This document shows positions 8,309 to 16,964 of a stretch of DNA of 64,000 bases, piece after piece. Both the position numbers and the translations under genes were made by a program. Each line of letters begins with the position of its first letter. The stretch's first letter is position 1. This DNA is from Virgibacillus sp. NKC19-3. Its GTDB lineage: Bacteria; Bacillota; Bacilli; Bacillales; Amphibacillaceae. The notes under the pieces are model-generated. The model did not search any database. It was not told where the DNA came from and saw nothing but the letters and a program-made list of their open reading frames with translations. Location: contig NZ_JAGYHC010000001.1 of the NCBI RefSeq assembly GCF_019837165.1, forward strand, positions 2,666,001-2,730,000, read 5' to 3'.

Positions 8309-8500
8309 TTAACGAAAGAAAACAGCGTATATTATAAAACCGACTACAAGAACAAGAATTATTATTCCAGTTCCCTTCCAACCCAAACTACCTACAAGAT
8401 CAGTAAGTCCACTTCCATGAATGCTACTGGAAGGATTTTTTAATTCTTCTTGCCTTAGTCTTTCTCTTTTTTCTTCGGGCGTTTCTTTATTTTCGCCCAT
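8309..8500 (-). CDS. DUF6366-like small membrane protein
   Basis: A 63-residue protein: a charged N-terminal half (KETPEEKRERLRQEELKNP), a short Gly-rich LTDLVGSLGWKGTG, then a single transmembrane helix (IIILVLVVGFIIYAVFF) to the C-terminus. This is the layout I remember for the DUF6366 family of Bacillales. A GGGGG ribosome site precedes the ATG at 8500. Function unknown. It lies between the two Cys-pair miniproteins, upstream of paralog 1 on the same strand. Confidence 0.7.
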   Translation of the reverse strand: MGENKETPEEKRERLRQEELKNPSSSIHGSGLTDLVGSLGWKGTGIIILVLVVGFIIYAVFFR

Positions 8501-8659
8501 TTTTCCACCCCCAAAAGTTTAATTTCACAAAATGGTCCGTTTGTTGCAGTGTCACAATTCAAGCATTAACGCAATTGTATCCAACTTTTTTAATCAGTTA
8601 TCGGATTTTATTAAACCACTCAACACCAAGATTATTTGCTCATGCTCCCTGATCAAAAG

Positions 8660-9673
8660 TTAAGAATAATTCAGATAACCATTTAATGCATGTTGTCTAA
8701 CATTTTTTCCTTTAACCCATTCAGTAAAATCTATTTCCAGCACTTCTCCACCAGGTATCGCAGTTAGAATTTTATCCTCTTCAAACAGGTATGCAAAAGT
8801 ATGCATCGTTCCGAAAAACGCATCGTACGCTTCGTTATACAGCGGAGTCGTTGCGTCTCTGAAACGATTAAAAGCTTCTTGTCCATTGAGCTTTCTCAAG
8901 TTGCTTTGTGATAAATAGTCTAATCGCCCCTGAGTACCTTCCAAATTTTCGCGGTTCAGGTTGTTCATTTCTTGTTTCTGGAAGTGATTCGTGCAAAATA
9001 AAATATCATTGTCTCTTCTTACCTTGATATCGAATGGCGATTCCTCGACAACTACTGTATGACCTTCAGCATCGCCTATTGAAAAATTATAACTCCAGGA
9101 ATGAGGCAATTGTCGGATCATCGTTATAGCCTCATCTGTATTTTTGCATGTATCGAGTACTATTCTTATGACACTTCCCGCAGTGAGTCCTTTCTGTGTA
9201 TCTTTGTCATTAATAAAATGCAAAGCGACAGCTAACCCATTTTCGTTAGCACCTTCCGTACGTCCCAGCATATGCAAACTATGACCTACACTTGCATACC
9301 CTTCTTTTGGCTGTACAAAAACAAGACGGGAATCATATAGTTCGGGCGAAAAATCATAGTTCCTGACAAGCATCTTATCATTTACAACGGAAGAACAACC
9401 CATACCTTGAATTTCCGGGGTGCCATAGCCACTGAACAGTGCAGCTTTGTTAAAAGATATATCCATGGAATCAGCAAGCCCAGACAACTCCTCTAGTAAA
9501 TGGGGTGCATACAAATGATATAAATCTTTTAACTCATCCAGATTAATTCCATCAACGTCTACGATATTTGAATACATATTTATCAACGACTGATCCACTT
9601 GTTTACCTTGTTGGTAGCCAATATCGTATGAAGACCCTCGATACTGTTCTATAGATATTTGGAAATCCTTCAT
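8660..9673 (-). CDS. C45-family autoproteolytic acyltransferase/hydrolase
   Basis: A 337-residue N-terminal-nucleophile hydrolase of the choloylglycine hydrolase / acyl-CoA:6-APA acyltransferase (peptidase C45) type, which cleaves or transfers linear amides. The likely processing site and nucleophile is Cys-93 in QGMGCSSVV, followed by the typical VRNYDFSP motif. The start is the ATG of MKDFQISIEQYRGSSYDIGYQQG behind AGAGAGG; a longer frame reaching 9775 lacks a better site. The substrate cannot be read from sequence; penicillin V, bile salts, acyl-homoserine lactones and N-acyl amino acids are all family substrates. Small Cys-pair genes lie on both sides. Confidence 0.83.
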   Translation of the reverse strand: MKDFQISIEQYRGSSYDIGYQQGKQVDQSLINMYSNIVDVDGINLDELKDLYHLYAPHLLEELSGLADSMDISFNKAALFSGYGTPEIQGMGCSSVVNDKMLVRNYDFSPELYDSRLVFVQPKEGYASVGHSLHMLGRTEGANENGLAVALHFINDKDTQKGLTAGSVIRIVLDTCKNTDEAITMIRQLPHSWSYNFSIGDAEGHTVVVEESPFDIKVRRDNDILFCTNHFQKQEMNNLNRENLEGTQGRLDYLSQSNLRKLNGQEAFNRFRDATTPLYNEAYDAFFGTMHTFAYLFEEDKILTAIPGGEVLEIDFTEWVKGKNVRQHALNGYLNYS

Positions 9674-9820
9674 GTATCTATTTCCTCTCTGAAATAATTT
9701 TTCAAATACTGATATTCCATGACTTAGCCCTTCCATGCTGCACTGTTCTTTATTTGGGAATAACATATGGCTCACTATATTTCTATTACTGAAGAAAAGC
9801 TACGCTCATCTGCTGACCTT

Positions 9821-9988
9821 TCATTGTCTTATACCATTGCATTGGGAACAAAGTACTTTATGTTTTTTGGCAAAGCTTTTTAAATTTGTTATGCCGTTTA
9901 ATTCTTTCGCTTGAACTACAATTGCTATCTTATCAGTCTCCTCTACTTCTCTATTGCAATTACTACATGTTAATTTTGATGAAAACAT
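9821..9988 (-). CDS. small Cys-pair (zinc-ribbon-like) protein, paralog 2
   Basis: A 55-residue protein starting MFSSKLTCSNCNREV with the same two CxxC pairs and the same KIAIVVQAKELNGITNLKS core as 8075-8248. The ATG follows GGGGGAGAGT closely; the open frame extends 16 codons upstream without support. Nucleotide similarity is still visible around CCCAATGCAATG, so the pair comes from a local duplication that now brackets the DUF6366 and C45 genes. Function unknown. Confidence 0.75.
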   Translation of the reverse strand: MFSSKLTCSNCNREVEETDKIAIVVQAKELNGITNLKSFAKKHKVLCSQCNGIRQ

Positions 9989-10139
9989 ATACTCTCCCCC
10001 TTGATTATCTGGCGAAAATGGCCTATTATTCACCAACGGCTTGTAGAAGTTTGATTCTAAGATTCATATCTCATTTTCCAAAAGCGAATTGTGCGTAGTT
10101 GTAGATTAATAGTCTTTTATAATGGTAAATTTATTCTGT

Positions 10140-11012
10140 TCAAGCGTTGTCAACACGGTAACTTATTAAAACATCTTTCGGTTTAAAGCCAGCTTTCATA
10201 TAAATGTGATTGGCTTGACTATTTGTATTATCTACAGTTAATGTGATCTCATTTATTTGTGGATATGAAAATATTTCTGAAAGCGCCTCTTTTAGCATCA
10301 TGGTACCCAAACCCTTATTTTGGAATTCATCTGAAATACCAATATATTCTAAGGATGCCTCTTCCATTTCCGTATCAATTTCAAAGTAGGCGTAGCCTTG
10401 CAACTCGTTAGATTTGGTTTTGAGCACTCTTAAAACATTTTCATTATTAAGTCTCTCTTTAATCGTTTTTGCGTCATAGTATGTATTCGGAAACGTTTTG
10501 TTATGCAATTCTTCAAATGCTTGAAAATCACTTTGTACAAACGGTGTGCTTTTTATTTCACGAACTCCATCAATATCTTGCTCTTTCATTTCCAAATTTA
10601 GGTGCTCGCCGGTCTTTTCTGCTTTTATTTCTTCCATAAACATGTTTTGCTGGGTATTTTCCTTATTAATGAAGAATTCAAAGGTTTGAACTGTTGGATT
10701 CGCATTTAATATATTTTTCCATAGTTCATGCTGCAAATTAACAGAGGGTGTTTGATTAAAGGGTCCCCATACTTCAGCAGTAGTTTCATCTATATCTAAG
10801 CCAATAGCTGCCACTATTTCTCCTGAATTATTTCTTGCGATAAAAAATGTAACATCACCATCATCACCTATAAAATCTTCCTTTAGTGTCTGGTGGATTT
10901 CCGCAGGCTTTTCTCCACAAAAGCCAATGTGAGAATTTTTATGCTTATTGATATCAGATAAAAAAAGGGATAGTTCCTGGAAATCTACAACTTTTTCTAT
11001 TGTCACATCCAA
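10140..11012 (-). CDS. two-domain GNAT N-acetyltransferase
   Basis: A 290-residue protein with a degenerate N-terminal GNAT-like half (GDVTFFIARNNSGEIVAAIGLDID) and a convincing C-terminal GNAT domain: LEYIGISDEFQNKGLGTMMLKEAL carries the acetyl-CoA-binding Q/RxxGxG/A loop, followed by INEITLTVDNTNSQANHIYMKAGF. I use the TTG at 11012 because the GGTGAT ribosome site fits it best; a GTG six bases later is the alternative. The acceptor (small molecule or protein) is unknown. It stands alone between spacers of about 150 and 250 bp. Confidence 0.78.
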   Translation of the reverse strand: MDVTIEKVVDFQELSLFLSDINKHKNSHIGFCGEKPAEIHQTLKEDFIGDDGDVTFFIARNNSGEIVAAIGLDIDETTAEVWGPFNQTPSVNLQHELWKNILNANPTVQTFEFFINKENTQQNMFMEEIKAEKTGEHLNLEMKEQDIDGVREIKSTPFVQSDFQAFEELHNKTFPNTYYDAKTIKERLNNENVLRVLKTKSNELQGYAYFEIDTEMEEASLEYIGISDEFQNKGLGTMMLKEALSEIFSYPQINEITLTVDNTNSQANHIYMKAGFKPKDVLISYRVDNA

Positions 11013-11263
11013 TTATATCACCATACTTTTATATTTTTCCCCTAGCTTAATAAGAATTATGTCACATTTCTGTCATTTTAACAATGAGTTATTCCTCGAT
11101 TTTCTCACTGTTTTGTTCCTTTTGTATTATTTTAGGCCAGCATTCGCCCCATCGACATAAGCCATCAGTTTTAAAGATCTGAATCTATCCGACCTTTATC
11201 AAATTGCTTTTTGATTCTGGAATATTTCACAAAAACATAAGCACTCTATAACGGAAAATTTCA

Positions 11264-12004
11264 TTAATTTTGCTTTTTGGACTTAATGATAATAAAAGAA
11301 GGTCTCCGCTTTTCATTTATTAACTTTGGCATTTGCTTTAGCCCAGCTGAAGTTGATTGTGGTTCGATAATTTCATCTAACACGAGACCACTTTCAATAA
11401 GTGTATTTATCAAAGTAGATATGGTTCTATGATAGACAACCACTCCGTCGACGTACCAATCATGTTCTCTCATGCCCTCTTCTTGGTAATTATCGAATGC
11501 CCAATGTAATTTATGACCTTCCTTCGTTTTTATCCAATGATTGTTTCCTTTTCGGGCTGTTACAATCGGATGTTCCGTTGAAAAGATAAATTCGCCGTTG
11601 GTTTTTAATAGCCTATTAATCTTCCGGACCAGTTCTGCATAATCTTCTACATAATGTATGGATAAAGAGCTTATGATTAGATCAAACTTTTGATTGCTTA
11701 ATTTCAAGTCTTCCATTGGCATACACAAAAATTCTATATGATTGTCCTTATTTATCCTTTTAGCACGGTCGATCATATTATTTGAGATATCTACACCTAT
11801 TACACTTTCTGCGCCATTTTCTATACAATATTTTGAAAAGTGACCATCCCCACAACCCAAGTCTAATACCGACTTTCCCTTCAAGCTTGAAATTATCGAT
11901 TTAATTGCTGGCTGTTCAACAAAATTATTATAGTTTATACCACTTGCACGTAATGCCGTATAATTCTTAAAAAAGGTTGCATTATCATAAATATTTTGCT
12001 TCAT
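11264..12004 (-). CDS. class I SAM-dependent methyltransferase
   Basis: A 246-residue Rossmann-fold methyltransferase of the Methyltransf_11/UbiE-like type. Motif I VLDLGCGDG is at residues 46-54, the acidic SAM-ribose contact follows in VIGVDISNNMI, and the post-II motif is FDLIISSLSIHYV. The C-terminal part (EHPIVTARKGN, HKLHWAFDNYQEEGMREHDWYV) resembles small-molecule methyltransferases found beside antibiotic-resistance or acetyltransferase genes. The ATG follows GAGGGG. It directly follows a phosphotransferase remnant and a GNAT gene. The substrate is not predictable. Confidence 0.82.
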   Translation of the reverse strand: MKQNIYDNATFFKNYTALRASGINYNNFVEQPAIKSIISSLKGKSVLDLGCGDGHFSKYCIENGAESVIGVDISNNMIDRAKRINKDNHIEFLCMPMEDLKLSNQKFDLIISSLSIHYVEDYAELVRKINRLLKTNGEFIFSTEHPIVTARKGNNHWIKTKEGHKLHWAFDNYQEEGMREHDWYVDGVVVYHRTISTLINTLIESGLVLDEIIEPQSTSAGLKQMPKLINEKRRPSFIIIKSKKQN

Positions 12005-12027
12005 TTATTTGTCCCCTCGCCCTACCA

Positions 12028-12105
12028 TTAAACCTTCACTATTTTATTTTCGGACAGATAAATATTGGCAGTATTTCCTTTTGCTATTAGATTACCTAAA
12101 TCCAT
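12028..12105 (-). pseudogene. 5' remnant of an aminoglycoside phosphotransferase/kinase-type gene
   Basis: Only about 25 codons remain: MDLGNLIAKGNTANIYL, then SENKIVKV and a stop. This is the start of a protein-kinase-fold phosphotransferase (APH/choline-kinase superfamily), whose glycine-rich loop and ATP-binding Lys (KIVKV) are the usual N-terminus of a protein of roughly 250 residues. The rest has been deleted; the methyltransferase start lies 24 bp downstream. It follows the GNAT gene on the same strand. The identification rests on a short but characteristic motif. Confidence 0.55.
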
Positions 12106-12136
12106 TGAAATCATCTTCCTAATTTCCCGAAAATAG

Positions 12137-12724
12137 TTAATATAACTTCTTTTCATAACAGGGGAATTCATGAACTCGGTTGAATGCATTTCTGATTGTT
12201 GCTTTTTCATCCCCCATATAATGCCCAAAAACCTGAATGGGATAGAAATCAGAAAGCTCACTTTTTAAGATCCCCTTCATTTCTGAGGCACCGTCCATAA
12301 ATACGTGTAAGTAAGAGTCAACATTTGAAAATGTATTTTTTTCATACCATTTATTTACCCAATCATCATCTCTTGTCCATGCTTCAAGACGATTTAATCC
12401 CTTATCTTTTGCTATATTTTCTGCCTCTATGAAAAGCTTATTCCCAATACCTTGTCTGCGGAAATCTGGATGTACAGCGATATGCCATATCATTCCTCCA
12501 AGACCCTTTCCTCTTGAACAAACCGTACCCTCCTTAACTTCATATTCAATATCTATCAATCCAATTACTTTATCATCATATACTGCTACTAACTCAATTG
12601 CAGGGTTTTCATACTTTTCTTTTTCTTTTAAAACGTTATCATAATAGGAGGTATCTAAAAAAGCTAATACTCGACAACGCACCCATCCCTCACAATCATC
12701 GTCTCTGTATTTTCTGATCAACAT
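12137..12724 (-). CDS. GNAT family N-acetyltransferase
   Basis: A 195-residue GNAT enzyme. The acetyl-CoA loop is in IWHIAVHPDFRRQGIGNKLF (RxxGIG), followed by NRLEAWTRDDDWVNKWYEKNTF, the usual beta5 region. It starts at MLIRKYRDDDCEGW with no strong ribosome site. The open reading frame at 12028-12261 in another phase overlaps its end, but only the last 25 codons of that frame are meaningful (see the kinase remnant). Substrate unknown. Confidence 0.8.
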   Translation of the reverse strand: MLIRKYRDDDCEGWVRCRVLAFLDTSYYDNVLKEKEKYENPAIELVAVYDDKVIGLIDIEYEVKEGTVCSRGKGLGGMIWHIAVHPDFRRQGIGNKLFIEAENIAKDKGLNRLEAWTRDDDWVNKWYEKNTFSNVDSYLHVFMDGASEMKGILKSELSDFYPIQVFGHYMGDEKATIRNAFNRVHEFPCYEKKLY

Positions 12725-12876
12725 ACATCCACCCCACCCTTTTCAGTTTGTGAATATAATTAAAAAATCGAGCTTACTGTTTTGAGGAATCCTGCTTATT
12801 TAAGAAAATGTATCCTTTATTCCAAATAGGTGTCCGTTAGCTGAAGAAAGTTAATAAACACATTTCGTTTATTCAT

Positions 12877-13230
12877 TTATAAGTCATCTTGTACAAATCC
12901 TAATTCGTTTCCATCTATATCACAGATGGTGAATTTTCTACTTCCATAAGGGGTAGAAAATAATGCTTCAACAACATCAACGTTGTCCTTTAATTCTTCC
13001 CATAGGCGATCGACATCATCAACATAGAAATTAAAACGTCCAAAAGATGGAGAATGTTCCGATTCCATTAAACCAAACATTGCTCCTCCTTCATGTGCAA
13101 AGTGAACATAATTTGGTCTTTCAGGAGGCCATGAGGCTACAACGGTATATCCTAATACTGCTTCATACCATTTTACTGCCTTTTTTAAATCTTTTACGTT
13201 CGCACGCACATGTGAAAGTCTTGTTTTCAT
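12877..13230 (-). CDS. VOC (glyoxalase/bleomycin-resistance/dioxygenase) family protein
   Basis: A 117-residue protein built of two beta-alpha-beta-beta-beta units, as in the vicinal oxygen chelate fold: an N-terminal LSHVRANVKDLKKAVKWYE and a C-terminal FYVDDVDRLWEEL ... FTICDIDGNELGFVQD. The start ATG overlaps the stop of the PLP enzyme upstream by four bases (ATGA), so the two are translationally coupled. Metal-binding residues are not certain from sequence. The reaction is unknown; coupling to a sulfur amino-acid lyase may hint at detoxification of a thiol or aldehyde product. Confidence 0.82.
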   Translation of the reverse strand: MKTRLSHVRANVKDLKKAVKWYEAVLGYTVVASWPPERPNYVHFAHEGGAMFGLMESEHSPSFGRFNFYVDDVDRLWEELKDNVDVVEALFSTPYGSRKFTICDIDGNELGFVQDDL

Positions 13231-14384
13231 TTTGGATCCCCCTTTAACACAGATGCATTTAATGCATATTCAAAAGCGGCGATAATATCAGCTGCGTCCT
13301 CTATGCCCACCGAAATTCGTACTAGCCCTTCTGTGATGCCAAGTTCCTTCCTGGAATCTTCAGGAACCGCACGATGCGAAGTGGATATGGGATAGGAAAC
13401 AGACGTCTCCACACCTGCCAACGTAGGAACGATTTTTATCCAGTCTAGTGATTTGAAAAAGTCGACTATATCACATTTCTCAGTGATATCAATGGTGACA
13501 ATCGCGCCGTTTCCTTTCGATGACACATTTTCGGGATAATAAACATGTTGCACCGCTTGATTTTCTTTTAATGCACTGGCTAAAGCTTGAGCGTTCTTGG
13601 CATGACGCTCCATTCGTACACTTAACGTTTTTAAACCGCGACAAGCCAGCCATGCTTCAAAAGGACTCAAATTACTGCCTAAATGAACCACTTTTGATTT
13701 CGCTTTGGCAACCAGGTCTTCCCTACCAACTAGCACGCCTGCAGTAACATCACTGTGCCCGCCAATGTATTTCGTTGCACTATGCACAACGAAGTCAACG
13801 CCCGCTTCAAATGGCGTACAGAAATAAGGGGTTGCGAACGTATTATCAACCATTGTATAAAGATTATGGTTCTTAGCAATAGCAACTAATGTGGACAAAT
13901 CCTCTACCCGCAGTAATGGATTCGTGATAGATTCTGAATAAATCAGTGTCGTAGTAGATTTGATAGCTTTAGAGATTTTTTGCTGGTTCGTGAAATCAAC
14001 GAATGAAACTTCAATCCCAAAATCCGGCAAATCATTTGCTAATAGTTCATATGTACCACCATAGATATCCTTAGAAGCAACAATATGGTCACCATTTTTC
14101 GCAACACTCAATACTCCTGCTAAAATTGCCGATAATCCTGAAGAAGTCGCCACACCATGCCGGGCACCTTCCAACTGTGCAACTGCTTCGCCTAATTCAT
14201 CTGGATTTGGATTACCAACCCGGGTGTACAAATAATCATTCTCTCCGTTAAAATACTCTTCTAGATCATCAAGATCGGTAAACGTAAAGGCAGAGGTCTG
14301 GTAGATTGGCGTGACCTTACTTGTAAATGATTTCTTTTCTTTATTGGATAGATGAACTGCTCTTGTATCAAAATTTTGTGTCAT
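13227..14384 (-). CDS. PLP-dependent trans-sulfuration enzyme (cystathionine gamma-lyase/synthase type)
   Basis: A 385-residue Cys/Met-metabolism PLP enzyme. The Schiff-base lysine is Lys-205 in HSATKYIGGHSDV; TSSGLSAI and YSESITNPLLRV are the usual cofactor-contacting blocks. The start is the ATG of MTQNFDTRAVHLS after GGAGAAGG. The family includes MetI, MetC, MccB and O-acetylhomoserine sulfhydrylase, and sequence alone does not separate them safely. It is the first gene of a two-gene operon with the VOC protein. No SAM riboswitch or T-box is visible in the 150 bp upstream. Confidence 0.85.
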   Translation of the reverse strand: MTQNFDTRAVHLSNKEKKSFTSKVTPIYQTSAFTFTDLDDLEEYFNGENDYLYTRVGNPNPDELGEAVAQLEGARHGVATSSGLSAILAGVLSVAKNGDHIVASKDIYGGTYELLANDLPDFGIEVSFVDFTNQQKISKAIKSTTTLIYSESITNPLLRVEDLSTLVAIAKNHNLYTMVDNTFATPYFCTPFEAGVDFVVHSATKYIGGHSDVTAGVLVGREDLVAKAKSKVVHLGSNLSPFEAWLACRGLKTLSVRMERHAKNAQALASALKENQAVQHVYYPENVSSKGNGAIVTIDITEKCDIVDFFKSLDWIKIVPTLAGVETSVSYPISTSHRAVPEDSRKELGITEGLVRISVGIEDAADIIAAFEYALNASVLKGDPK

Positions 14385-14536
14385 TTCGCCTTCTCCCTTA
14401 TCTTTCATAATAATACTATCTACTTTAACGCACTAAAAAGAAAAATACCAACATATGATATCATATAACCGTTTTAATCGGACAAATGCCCTTATTTAAA
14501 TAATAACATAAGACTCATTATCATAAATTAGACCAA

Positions 14537-14575
14537 AAAACAAACCTCCTGACAATTCGTAGAGGTTTGTTTTAA
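14537..14575 (-). terminator. terminator at the end of the men operon
   Basis: The arms AAAACAAACCTC and GAGGTTTGTTTT form a perfect 12-bp stem around a 13-base loop, with T/A runs on both sides. It lies 27 bp past the menE stop and can work in both directions. Confidence 0.88.
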
Positions 14576-14601
14576 AAAAATATGCGCTCACTTTTCCACC
14601 A

Positions 14602-16047
14602 CTATTCCACCAAATCCAACAAACGCTCTCTAACCAACTTATTGGAAGCGTTCCGTGGTAGCTCTTCAATAAAATAAATTTGCTTTGGTACCTTGTATTT
14701 GGCCAGACATTTCACCGCATAATCGATGATTTCTTCTTCTGTTACGGCACTATTTTTTACAATACATGCTACGGGTGTCTCCCCCCATGTATCATCTTTT
14801 TTCCCGACGACCCCGATTTCTTTGATCTGTTCCATCCTTGATAGGACACTTTCCACTTCGGATGGGTAGATATTTTCCCCACCGGAAATAATAAGGTCAT
14901 TTCTTCGGTCTGCTACATATAAAAAACCTTCCTCGTCAAGGTAACCCAAATCACCTGTAGCCAACCATCCATTTGACAATGTTTTCTCCGTTGCTTCTTG
15001 ATTATTAAAATAACCTTTTGTCACCATTGGCCCTTTTACATAAATTTCTCCGACCATATCTTCATTCGTATGATTGATCTTTAATTGTGCCGGGACTAAT
15101 GGCTTTCCTGCTGAACCAATTTTACGTAAAGCATCCTCTGGACTCAATGTTACTATTTGCGAAGCTGTTTCTGTCATCCCGTACGACTGAAAAACAGGGA
15201 TATTGCGCTCTTTCGCCTGTTCTAATAGCGGTCTTGGTGCAGGGCCACCGCCTAGAAGCATGCAACGAAATGATGCAGGATAATGGCCTTCTCCAAGACG
15301 TGTAACAAGCCGAGATAACATGACGGTTACCACAGAAACGATCGTTACATCTTTGGTAGTGATTGCTTCATGAACGGTATTTTCATCGAATTTTTCCAGT
15401 AAATAAACAGGTATTCCATAAATGACACTACGAAGAAAAATCGAAAGGCCACTTACATGAAAAATGGGTAATGCAGCAAGCCACTTATCTTTCTTATTGA
15501 TGCCAAGATTCAAGGCAGACCCTATGGCACTCCACCAGTGATTGCCATACGTGTGGATAACTCCTTTCGGAAACCCTGTTGTTCCTGATGTATACATAAT
15601 CGTAAAGGCATCGTCCAAATGGATTTCCTCTTTCAGGTTGATTTCATATTCCGGTAGTCTGTCCATTTCTGAAAATGGCTTTACAGGAACAGATAACCCC
15701 ATTTGTGTTACCGCTGATTCATCATCCGTTAATAGAATCGAAACCTTTCCATCCCTCAGTTGATAATTTAATTCCTCTTTTGTTAATTTTATATTTAGCA
15801 TCACAGCAACGGCACCAAGATAGCTTAATGCATGGATAGCAATAACCATGGATACGTTATTTGTTGAAAAAATACCAACATGCGAATCCTTCGTTACACC
15901 AATGCCCGCCAATTTTTTCGCAAAGCGTTGGCTTCTTTCCTTCAGCTCTAAAAAGGTTATTCGATCTTCATCTTCCGTTTCAATCGCTAATTGCTCAGGT
16001 GCGAGATTTGCTTGTTTGGTTAACCAGTGCGGGATCTTCTCCGACAT
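14602..16047 (-). CDS. menE: o-succinylbenzoate-CoA ligase MenE
   Basis: A 481-residue acyl-adenylating enzyme that activates o-succinylbenzoate with ATP and CoA for menaquinone synthesis. The P-loop-like IMYTSGTTGFPKG and the later ATGDLGYLDEEGFLYVADRRNDLI hinge block and the C-terminal GGENIYPSEVE are all present. The start is the ATG of MSEKIPHWLTKQAN, seven bases after AGGAGG; an ATG two codons earlier is too close. It is last in the leftward men cluster, separated from menB by a hairpin at 16074. No menC follows it, unlike in B. subtilis. Confidence 0.93.
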   Translation of the reverse strand: MSEKIPHWLTKQANLAPEQLAIETEDEDRITFLELKERSQRFAKKLAGIGVTKDSHVGIFSTNNVSMVIAIHALSYLGAVAVMLNIKLTKEELNYQLRDGKVSILLTDDESAVTQMGLSVPVKPFSEMDRLPEYEINLKEEIHLDDAFTIMYTSGTTGFPKGVIHTYGNHWWSAIGSALNLGINKKDKWLAALPIFHVSGLSIFLRSVIYGIPVYLLEKFDENTVHEAITTKDVTIVSVVTVMLSRLVTRLGEGHYPASFRCMLLGGGPAPRPLLEQAKERNIPVFQSYGMTETASQIVTLSPEDALRKIGSAGKPLVPAQLKINHTNEDMVGEIYVKGPMVTKGYFNNQEATEKTLSNGWLATGDLGYLDEEGFLYVADRRNDLIISGGENIYPSEVESVLSRMEQIKEIGVVGKKDDTWGETPVACIVKNSAVTEEEIIDYAVKCLAKYKVPKQIYFIEELPRNASNKLVRERLLDLVE

Positions 16048-16073
16048 AGTCATTCCTCCTATTCATGTCAGAT

Positions 16074-16105
16074 AAAAACCTTTGCTGCGATGAGCAAAGG
16101 TTTTT
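16074..16105 (-). terminator. intra-operon hairpin between menB and menE
   Basis: AAAAACCTTTGCT and AGCAAAGGTTTTT form a perfect 13-bp stem around a 6-base loop, with T residues in the 3' arm. It follows the menB stop by 12 bp. It probably terminates part of the transcription, lowering menE relative to menB, or stabilises the mRNA end. Confidence 0.75.
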
Positions 16106-16117
16106 CTTAAAAATCAA

Positions 16118-16936
16118 TCACGGAAAGCGTGGGAACTGCTTGAAATCCGGTTTTCTTTTTTCTTTAAACGCGTCTCTTCCTTCTTTTGCTTCATCGGTTG
16201 TATAATAAAGAAGTGTCGCATCTCCACCCATTTGTTGTAGACCAGCTAATCCATCCGTATCTGCGTTAAACGAAGCTTTCAGGAATCGTAAGGCAGTAGG
16301 AGATTTTTCCAACATTTCCTCGCACCATTGTAACGTTTCTTCTTCTAATTTATCTACGGGAACAACGGTATTGACGAGTCCCATGTCATAGGCTTCTTCC
16401 GCGCTGTATTGACGGCAAAGATACCAAATTTCACGTGCGCGCTTATGGCCAACCATGCGTGCCAATAATCCAGCACCATAACCGGCATCAAAGCTCCCTA
16501 CCTTTGGTCCGGTTTGCCCGAATACGGCATTATCTGCTGCGATGGTTAAATCACAAACAATATGCAATACATGTCCGCCGCCGATAGCATAACCGGAGAC
16601 CATGGCAATGACAGGTTTCGGTATGGTACGGATTAAACGTTGTAAGTCAAGAACGTTTAAACGAGGAACCTGATCCTCGCCAACATAACCGCCATGCCCA
16701 CGAACCGATTGGTCTCCACCGGAACAAAATGCTTTATCTCCAGCCCCGGCTAAAATAATGACACCAACAGACGAATCGTCACGTGCATCAGCAAACGCAT
16801 CAATCATTTCATTGACGGTCAGCGGTGTGAATGCATTACGCTTTTGCGGACGGTTGATCGTCACCTTGGCGATACCATCCTGTTTTTCATAAATTATTTC
16901 CTCATATGCTTTTGCTTGTTCCCATTGTGTTGTCAT
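16118..16936 (-). CDS. menB: 1,4-dihydroxy-2-naphthoyl-CoA synthase MenB
   Basis: A 272-residue crotonase-fold enzyme that cyclises o-succinylbenzoyl-CoA to 1,4-dihydroxy-2-naphthoyl-CoA. The oxyanion-hole stretches [16 protein letters not shown] and [13 protein letters not shown], and the [24 protein letters not shown] block, are diagnostic of MenB. The start is the ATG of [12 protein letters not shown] after AGGAGG; the frame runs further upstream only by overlapping menH. It lies 28 bp after menH in the operon. Confidence 0.95.
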   Translation of the reverse strand: MTTQWEQAKAYEEIIYEKQDGIAKVTINRPQKRNAFTPLTVNEMIDAFADARDDSSVGVIILAGAGDKAFCSGGDQSVRGHGGYVGEDQVPRLNVLDLQRLIRTIPKPVIAMVSGYAIGGGHVLHIVCDLTIAADNAVFGQTGPKVGSFDAGYGAGLLARMVGHKRAREIWYLCRQYSAEEAYDMGLVNTVVPVDKLEEETLQWCEEMLEKSPTALRFLKASFNADTDGLAGLQQMGGDATLLYYTTDEAKEGRDAFKEKRKPDFKQFPRFP

Positions 16937-16964
16937 ACGTAATTCCTCCTTGTGTAAATACTTA

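Noticed and set aside
12028-12261. Full 77-codon frame around the kinase stub
   Set aside because: Its first two thirds are out-of-frame sequence of the GNAT gene; only the last 25 codons are meaningful.
14385-14536. SAM riboswitch or T-box before the trans-sulfuration gene
   Set aside because: Neither the S-box core nor the T-box sequence GGGTGGNACCGCG is present.
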